From Pachyseris speciosa (taxonomy: Eukaryota > Cnidaria > Anthozoa > Scleractinia > Pachyseridae): DNA of 64,000 nt. Under the pieces are notes generated by a model, which saw only the letters and a list, made by a program, of their open reading frames with translations, was not told where the DNA came from and searched no databases. The DNA lies in NCBI GenBank assembly GCA_016490735.1, contig JAEMWC010000074.1:1261001-1325000 (forward strand), read 5' to 3'. Shown piece after piece: positions 50,883 through 60,600 of this stretch (position 1 is the stretch's first letter; each line of letters starts with the position of its first letter). The position numbers and the translations under genes are program-made.

Positions 50883-53800
50883 TTTGTAGCTTCAGTCTGG
50901 AGTGTTGAAATAACGTACTCGTAACACTAAGCATGGAACTAAGATTTTCATGGTGAAAATCTTCCCTCGCAGCTTTATTGTATACAAACACTGCAAGAAA
51001 TAATGATGACAAGGTTAAAACCTCTTTTGATCTATAATGTTGATACTGCACAAGATCTGAACTATGACTTCTTGTGAGAGGGTGGAAGGGGTGTCAGTGA
51101 GTGTGAAAGTGATTGCGTAGTTGATTCTAAGGTTTTTCGTCGTTCTTACCTATGTTAGGGTACTGTTCATCTGAATCGTCTGGAGAGCCTAAGCTGTTGA
51201 TTGAATCACATGAAATATGAGAACACAACCCACCCAACGGTTAAAAAGAAAAGATGTGTAATAATATTCTGTGTTCACAAAACTAGTTAAGGTTAGGCCA
51301 TAAGCCAAGAATGAACTACATGTACAACCAGAGAGGATGACCTCAAAGTACGTAAAACACATGAATGAACACTAGCATACAACTACAAAATCATTTAACT
51401 AATACACGCGACAACACCAGTCACTTTTACTCCCTTCTTAAATCATACGACTCTCATGCATTCATGCATGCATCAAGTGCATCATTCATTGGCTTTGTAA
51501 CTCTGCAATGTTTTCTCAGCAGTAATTAAGTACAGGCTCCACTGACTGGTCAGGTTTTACATGGCTCTTAAAACCCAATTATTTTAAAGCATAGCTTGTA
51601 TCAGGGGCACCCAGCGAGCCAAATCAACCAAAAGCTGACAAAAGGTATTTTTAGTTACCTTATGGTGTTTGAAGTCTGTTTAATGTGATGTTTTCGTCAC
51701 CTTCAATAATTTCATCTGTTCGGATTCCTTAGCTGAAACTTTAATTGCCCGAAAATTTTAGGGACCAAAATCTTCCTTTGAGAAAATGCTAGTTGAAATG
51801 AACTTTCCGCGAACTTTCTATGGAACTATTTTCTTTCCGAAAATGCTAGCTGACTGACTGCCAAAAACAGCAAATACGACCTTTCCGAAGACCTCACGGG
51901 TTATGATTTCCCCATTGCGAATTTTTCAGGCCACGTTTCAGTTACTCAAATCCGAGTGCACTCTTTAATTGACACCGAAAGCTTAAGGCGATCTACCCTC
52001 CACTGAACAGATATCTACAAGAACTTGTCGTTGGGTGCCCCTGTTGTATCTGAATAAATGGAAGCTGAGCCAAAAGCTGTGCATAAAAATGACTGTTTTT
52101 TTGTCTATATTGCACTCTTTTCATGATATAAACATCTAAACAAAAATCCAGTAAAAAATATCGTACATTAACCTGCAATCAGGCATTCTCTTTTCTTTTG
52201 TACCAGTCCACCGTGCTCCGTTTAAATAAGAACGCCTGATCGCAAGTTAAAACTACCTCAACACACTGAACTCTGGCCAAAAGAACTGATTGCAATCAAA
52301 ATTGAGCATTAGGCATTAATCGTCCCTTTCCTGAAGAAATGATCTTGTCCAACTCAGAGAGCGTATGATAAGAGGGGAAGGGAGGGGGGGGGGGATTAAT
52401 GTCATCCTAGGTTTAACCAGACGTAACTAATCGAAGACATCAATGAAATCAATGAGTAATCAATAGGTAATCGATGGAGTAAACAGTTGATTAGTCATTC
52501 ATTATTGCCGATGATCAATGAGTAATCGATGAATAATCGATAGGCCACAAAATTTTTCAGTCATCGATTTATCATTAATTGTATCAATTAGTCATCGATT
52601 GCATTAACTACTCATTGATGATATCGATTAGTCATCGATATACTCTCGTGGCTACACAAACCATACCAAATCAAAAATAAAGAGATAAAAACAATTTCAA
52701 GGCACATGACCAGCAAATTGAGCACCGAGAGCCACGTTCAGTCCTTTCTAACCCTGTTAAAACCATCATTCTTAATAACTTTTAATACTGCAAAATGATC
52801 CAGAAACTGCTAGAATGTTTTCTCAACCTTCAGTGATTTCATTCAAACGAGACAGAAATGTAAGCAACTTTCTGGTCAGAAGCGCATTCAAAACAAATGA
52901 GCAACCTGGCACCTATAAATACGCGCGCTCGCGATGCAAAACTTGTCCTTTCATTCAAAACGCTGACAAAATATTGCACCCTTAAGCGATCTGTTAAGGT
53001 CACTCATCGTTTCACGAGTACCTCCCCAAATGCTATCTATTGCATGACCTGTACATTATGCAAAAAGTTATACATCGGCGAAACAGGAAGACGACTACGT
53101 GGCCGATTCCGAGAACACCTACGTAATGTTGAGAAAGATGACAAAGACGTATCCAAACCAGTCGCCCAGCATTTTAAGCTCCCTAACCATTCCAAACAAC
53201 ACACGTCAATCTGCGACCTTTCCGTACATCAAAGTAACTATGGAAAGCTGTATTTACCTTTTATTTAACCTATGACGACGACATCTGAGGCATCAGACTC
53301 ATTTACTTCAGTAGCATGCTGATGCTTGTTGTTGAGTCAGACCATAACGGTTCTCCCGTCAAGGCTATTTAGTACTCCATGCGTAACAGATGTGCAGCAT
53401 AATATTATGTGTAATCAATAAGTAATCGATGGATAATCAATAGGTAATCGATGAGTAATCAATAGCATTAATGAATAATCAATGACATCGATGAGTAATC
53501 AATGTCACTGATGGGTAATTGATAGGCCACAAAATTTCTGGTCATCAATTACTCATTGATCATCGCCAATAATCAATGACTAATCAGTTGCTTACTCACT
53601 GACTACCCATCGATCACTCATTGAAGTCATTGATTAGTTACGTCTGGTTTAAGCATTCTTACCCTGAGGATTCATGCGCCGTGTGGCTGGTAGATGATGG
53701 CTTTAACATCTCAGCAGTCTTTAGAAGTCTGGGAAACAATGTTGGGAGTTATTTGGTAACTTGTAGGGTACAATAATGGGACAAACATATCACAAAAGTC

Positions 53801-54548
53801 ACAACTGAAATACATGTATCTTGCAAGGGAAAAGAAATTGAACAGTTGCCACAAAATTAAGTTCAAGTATACTTTCAAGTTTAGTTTTAACAGTCCAAAC
53901 AAGCTGCACAGTTATATGGGCACCCCTCCATTTGGATGATAAATGTATTGCATGATCATCTTATGACCACATTGAACAGTGAATTACGAGTCATAAGCAA
54001 CTGCTAAGCTACTGTTTGAAAAGACAGCACTGAGTAAGATGGTACATGTAGGTGGAAGGGGGTAACCAAAGCAGCTGAAGGAAGCCAACATAATTACACT
54101 CAGTGGACACAAGCATTTGACTGTTAGCATAAACTGAAAAAAGTACACCTGTGTCACTTAAAGATGCTGAGCAGTACAGGCACTGGCTGTTCTGAGAAAC
54201 AGTGCAAATGGTCAATTTTCTCCAAACTCAAAACAGTATAATTTATTTGTAGAGTAGGGTACCTTGTTATGTTGAGGTCTGTGAACCAATCCTGTACCAC
54301 TACAATCACATGACACACAGTCAAAAGGAATGTCACAATCTGTAGAGACTGAAGAAACAAGTGCTGTCAGTTTTCATTCTGTAATCATGCATAACAGTGC
54401 CATGATTGTAATTAAAACAAATGTGTACATTGACAAAAGCAAATAAAGATGATGATGATGATGATATGATGATTATACAGTTTTCTCATAGTTTGTAACT
54501 TAATAATTTATTGTTTTGTAAATATTGGATGAATTGTTATATAAAATG

Positions 54549-54618
<70 letters not shown>

Positions 54619-57600
54619 GTAAGCTACCTGAATCTCATTGTAGTTTTCTGGTGAAGTGTACTCAGGTGGAATATTTCGGTCATGATGAATCAAGCGATCC
54701 AGTAGCGCTGCACTCAACAACGGCTAAAAACAAAACAGAAGGCAAGGAAATGTCTGACTTATATGTATCTTTTACCACCAGAGTAAAAGAGTTGTGTACA
54801 GTGTATTTTAAAACTTTTAAGCCTGTTCCAGGTTTTCAGATAGTAAACAGAGCGAGGAAAAGTACATGTGAATTAGTGGCACAAAATGAGGGGGACTTGG
54901 GACGGGTGGAAGGAAGGAACGCTTGTAAAACTTTCTTTAAAAAGGTCTTTCCACCCATTTGGCCAAATGATTGACAACCGAAAACCACACACCTCCTCAG
55001 CATAAAAGGTCAAAATGTCAATTGCGGAATTTGATGAAGTGGCATGTTTTTTAATGTACATGTACATGATGATCGTTGATACAGTTCCTTTAACTATGCG
55101 TGGAAAGACCTGAAAAATCAAACTCTTTCCAAAACACATTGGGAGGATTGCGAAAACGTCTCTTCTAGAGACAAAATTCTCCAAGCAATTGAGACAATGT
55201 GTGGAATTCAAAGTTTTCAGCACGTTCTTTATAATTACTACCATTTGGAACTTTCAAGTGTAGAATGATCCTCGCAGTTGTGAACGCAATTTATGCAATT
55301 GCGAAAAGAAGCCTGAAAAAAATTCAGGACTTCAATGGGGTTTGAACCTGTGACCTTGCGATTCCAGTGCGATGCTCTAACCAACCCACAATTTACCTGC
55401 TCCCAACGTCAGTGGCTTCATAGCTCAGCTGGTTAGAGCATCGCACCAGAATCGCGAGATCACGGGCTCAAACCCCGTTGAAGTCCTGAATTTTTTCAGG
55501 CTTCTTTTCGCAATTGCATAAATTGCGTTCACAACTGCGAGGATCATTCTTCACTTGATTTCATTTCTGCAGTTCATATATGATTTAATTCATATATCAC
55601 ACACATTTGGAACTTTGCGTGACACGTTTAACCTGATCCACCATGTTTCCTCCAATCGCATTTCTCATCGACCTTTGTGTTGACATCAACAACAATCAGA
55701 GGGTATACCAGATACTTGCATATACTGGAAAGACCTTTTTAAAGTAAGTTTGACAGCCATTCCTTCCCATTGCCCGCCCCAAGCCCCCCTCCATTTTTTG
55801 CCACCTTTATTTTCACTTCACTCTGCACAAAATTGCGCCCTGTTTACTATCTGATTACCTGGAACAGGTTATTACCCTTCTATCAGCAAACACAGGGAGT
55901 AAGGCTTCAGGGAGTTAAAAATAAATATTTTGATTTTTCTTCCCAAGTGCCTGTAAATTTTTCTTTGTTACGTACATGACTGTATGATGGCTGCATTGAA
56001 AAGATCATTAATGTTCTTGCTTATCTGCCAAGAGAGACAAGTTTAGCACTCATGAAGTAATGTTAACTTTGTATTAAACTTCACCTGGGTATCAAGGAGT
56101 ATTACTCTCTCCTGTGTCACAGCCATATCCATACCACAGGTTTGATTAGTCCCATCTTCCTAAAATATGTACAAGGAAATTTATTTACAATCCAGCAACC
56201 AAATTTAGCAGTATTTTTGTATCCAGACTAGATCTGCTTTAAGTTTTATGTGTAGGTGGGTCTCCACTGATGGGGCTCTAGATAAAGCTTTCCCTCATCT
56301 CCCATCTACCGGTTGAAATAGAGTGTCCAGATCACAGGAGTTTTTGGGAAGACTTAAACCAATTATGTGGGTATACCTCAAGATAAGACAAGAAAAAAAC
56401 AATACACAAAACTGCACTTCAATGGAGCACATACCGGTAGACCCTATACAAAAATGGCTGCCTTTAAATTATTCTTCTGGTCGTATTCAAAATAACCTTG
56501 TTTTTGAGATAAAAATTTGAAAGAATTTGTTATCCCATGTTTGTGAGGCTATTTTTAAAAATTACGAACAAAAGAATAATTTCAAGGCAGCCATTTTTGC
56601 ATAGGGTCTTAATAGCATTTTATTTTGCCAAACAGGAAAATAAAATGTTAATATTCTTAAGTTGGGTTTCTTATAAATTATTGTTGTAGATTTACTGAAA
56701 TTTAATTACCCTCATGGACTCAGCTGTTCATTGAGAGATGTTTGTTACCAGTTGAAAGTAACTAACAACAGCCTAAAATCAAAAGGTTTATTTAACTTCA
56801 ACATTTCCTAGTTCTCAAGGGATTGATGGATCAGAAGGAGAAATGAGTTTACTTTCCACCCCAAGAGAAACCAATTCTGGTATGTAGCTGTTACATTTGT
56901 GTCAAACATGTAGGTTTGTGGTTGACACTGAGCTACACATCTGAATTGATTTTTTGTATGAGAGCCCTTTTCCAACACTGATAGATCAAACACAGAGAAT
57001 TTACATCTCGTATTGCAGGGGTAATGCATTCTGTGGTTTATCAAACATCCCAAATGTACCCTTGTGAGCTGCATGGTAAACTGTGAGGTTCATGTCTTCC
57101 ATCACTAACCTGGACTTGCCTTGACTGCACAGGAAACAAGGGAGACCTGAATGCAAAGAAGACGTTTTGTTGCTTTTATAAAATCTATTATTTTATTTTA
57201 TTTAATAGTTATGACTTTGTCATAAAGCTACATGTAGCAAAGTGATTTAAGGATAAGAACAGAAGTTTCCAAACTCCCTTTAATTTCCATCAAGCTTGAG
57301 CAATATACAATACAATGTTACCTAACAACCCCAACACCTGGCTCACAGAACAGCCTTTTATAATTCCACTTCTTCACAAGGACAGGAGAACTATTCTTGT
57401 TTGACTGGTTTGCGTTCTGTTTAACAGATTGCAGTAGAATTCAAAGTGTTTAAAGATAATACTTATGGACATTTAAGTTGCAATCTGTAACATAATTAGA
57501 GCATAATCAGTCAGGCCCTACCTGGCACTAGTCAGACCACATTTACTGTATTTAGTCTTGTTTCGCTTCTCTATCATTCCATGTACATACGAATTGACCT

Positions 57601-60600
57601 GATCGAGTCAGATTGATTAAACCAATGTACTTGCTAAATGGATGGACACTTATCTATGACAGAGAAGCGTGAACAAGTCTACCAAGAGAATGACGGGAAC
57701 CTCAGCGACGGGAAATCCAGTTTCGTTGTATGCAAAGGACAATAAACCGGCTGCCATTTTACTAGCCTACGTGTAGCTGTACCCACCCCCCGAGGAAAAA
57801 CGGGAGGAGGGAACTTCTACGAAAACCTGACACGAATCGTGTTATGTGACGTCACTCTTTTGCATGAAAATATATAATGGTTTCTCATAGGTTAATCGCA
57901 TTGATCAATACTTTCGAGAACACTGATTGGCCAAAACGGAGCTTGCTCGTTAGTGAAGAAACTTGAAATATGGCGGTCGGAGTGTCGGAAGCCACACAAA
58001 CTAAAGTGGAGTTTAACGCAGCTAGATATGAGGTTTGCGAGACTTTTGGATTACAGAAATTCCACGAAGAGCAACAAAAGGCCATAGCTTTGTTTTTTGA
58101 TGGAAAGACTGTCCGTGTTTCATTGCCAACTGGCTATGGAAAAGCTATTAAATATCAGGCGATGCCAGCTAGTGATCGCATCGCTTCTTTGGAAGAAACC
58201 GTGTACTATTTTCATCGTGTCACCTCTGACAGCGCTCATGGAAGATCAGGTCCAACATTTGAATGATCTGGGATTGAAAATGATCGCGCTAGCCAAAGAT
58301 TCGGAAGATCATATCATCGAACGAGTCATGACTGGTGAATATTAGCACGTGTATGAGTAACGAAACGGTAATGAAGGGACGTGCAGATTGTTCAAATTTA
58401 CGCTTTCTGATAGCGGTTCCTACGGCTGGAAAACAAGGCTAACTTTCTCCAAACTTGCTACGTAATTATTTCTAATAAATTTGTCCGCCAACAAATTTAA
58501 GCTGATAGTACGCTTACATAAACGAAGAATTTGCGAGAGCGATGTTTACATCAAAGATTGTTTTCTTGCTTTTGACCAAAAATCGCTCGTAATCCTTTTC
58601 ATTATGCGGCCTTTGACTTTTGTCTAAGCGTGTAAACATACACACTTCCGCAGAAAATATAATTTATTTACATAACTTGCATGAATTACTGTGACGTCAC
58701 ATAACACGATTGTTTCAAGTTTTCGTAGACGTTCCCTCCTCCCATTTTTCCTCGGGGGGTGGGTACGGCTACACGTAGGCTACCATTTTACCTCCACAAC
58801 ATGTTGCATTCCCTCGCCAAAGGTAAACCTTCAGCTGCCATGGACTCACCCCTGGACAGCAACAATGCCGAAGCATAAATGCCCATTTCCCAAATGCGAA
58901 TACAAAACAGCTGACGTTGAGGAAGCCCTTGTCGCTGTTTTAATTTTTGGTCCATTTGAGCAACACTCACACCGCTTCAGCAGCCGACGCTTCACCGAGT
59001 CCTGCCACCATAGCAAAGGCTTGCCTGCAATAAACCCTTCAACAAGGTGATAGCCGCCATCAAGAAACTCGCCGCGAGAGAACAGAACACTTGGTAGCTT
59101 GTGTACAACTCCACCAGATGTGCCAGGACTGAGATGAGCCAATACACTGTTTGGCACCCATTTGCGCGGTCAAGCTAGTGTTTGTGAATTCTTCATAACA
59201 TGCCCCGGCTGCAGTGGCGAAGTAAACTACACCAAGAATGTCCTCCATGATGTGTTCATACATGGCCTCACTGAGAGCGAAATCCAGCTGGACCTACTTG
59301 GAGACAAAAGCCAAGAAATGTCCTTGGAGGAAGTGTTCCAATTATTTTTATTGAAGCAAAGGAGACCGGGAAATGGTCAGCTGGCCATCTTCAACAACCA
59401 CTGGGATTAGTTGCTGCCCATAACCAATATCACTGCACTAAGCAGGACGAGCTCAAGATCCAATTGAAAACTGACCCAAGTAATTACTGCAGCAAGCGTG
59501 GATATGGCAAGAACCGCCATCCAGGCTTAGAAAAAGTGAGTGCCATGCCTATGGTACATGTGCACACTGTGGTCAGGCTAACCATTTTGAAGCCGTCTGT
59601 TGCAGCAAAGGAAGAGCAAACACCCAGCGCAATAACCCCTTGAACAGTGCTGCCACAGTTCCATGGAGAATGCCATCACATTAGATCACAACCTATACCA
59701 CCACCTTAGTGACTGCTGGGTTCAACAATCATCTCAATCCCAGCCCTTTGTCACCCTCACTGCCATAGTCCATCCAGATGACTATGCAGCCCTGGGATTC
59801 AAAGCTGTTACATCCAAGCCAGTGAAGACACAACTCTCTGCAATGGCTGACAACAGCTGTCAGAGCTGTCTAGCAAGCATGAAGGTGATCTGCTACATCG
59901 CTATGCCCTAGTAGAGAGAGGCTCTTGCAGTAGCTGATGCCCTAGACAAGGCCAGATTCTCCCACTACCTCCTAGCCCCTCTGTACATTCCTTCATGATT
60001 GGCATCTGCCGTGCAGACTCCATGCCATGCTCCCACCTTGATGACCAACTCCTTGGCTTCCTCAATGCTGCATACCATGGCCATCACATGGGACAGCGTC
60101 CAGCTTGCAAACACAAGTGACAAGAACATGACCCAGCTGATATCTATCATTATCTGGCTTCCCCAAATTTCGAAACATGCCATACCACCAGTTCAACGAA
60201 CACCTCTACACCGTCGATGGTGTCATCCTTTACAAGGACCGTACAGTTATACTACCGTCACTGCAGCAACATATCGTGACTACACTCCACTCAGCACACC
60301 AAGGTGTGACCTTAATGACTGCGCGTGCCAAAGCAACAGTATTCTGGCCAGGCATAACCGCAGCCATCAGAGCCCTGCGGGAGATTAACTGCAACCTCTG
60401 CAACCACCCCCTCGCAACCCAGCACTCCACCTTACCCACTCATCTCCCCAGCCTATCCCTTCCAGTGCGTGTGCCACTACAAGGGAACGCACTACCTTGT
60501 TATCGTGGACCGCTACTCCAACTGGCCCATCACTGAACAGGCACAAGAGGGATCCAAGGGCCTTATCAACTGCCTCCGACGCACCTTCACAACATTTGGC

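Larger units (their letters stand above)
54829..55872. mobile_element. CAGATAGT-family DNA element with RecQ-like fragment
   Basis: CCTGTTCCAGGTTTTCAGAT at the left pairs with ATCTGATTACCTGGAACAGG at the right. Both ends continue with TAGTAAACAG, an AGGGGG(G/A)CTTGGG(A/G)CGGG block and TTAAAAAGGTCTTTCC, so the inverted ends span about 150 bases. A SINE pair is inserted inside. No target duplication was found. Confidence 0.6.

Noticed and set aside
52440..52640. Regular repeats of ATCAATGAGTAATCGATG resembling a CRISPR array
   Set aside because: Units are diverged, in both orientations and without uniform spacers; they are arms of a foldback element in a eukaryotic genome.
54525..54974. ORF with a long poly-Tyr run
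   Set aside because: The Tyr run is translation of the (ATT)n microsatellite, and the rest overlaps an SMG9 exon on the other strand.
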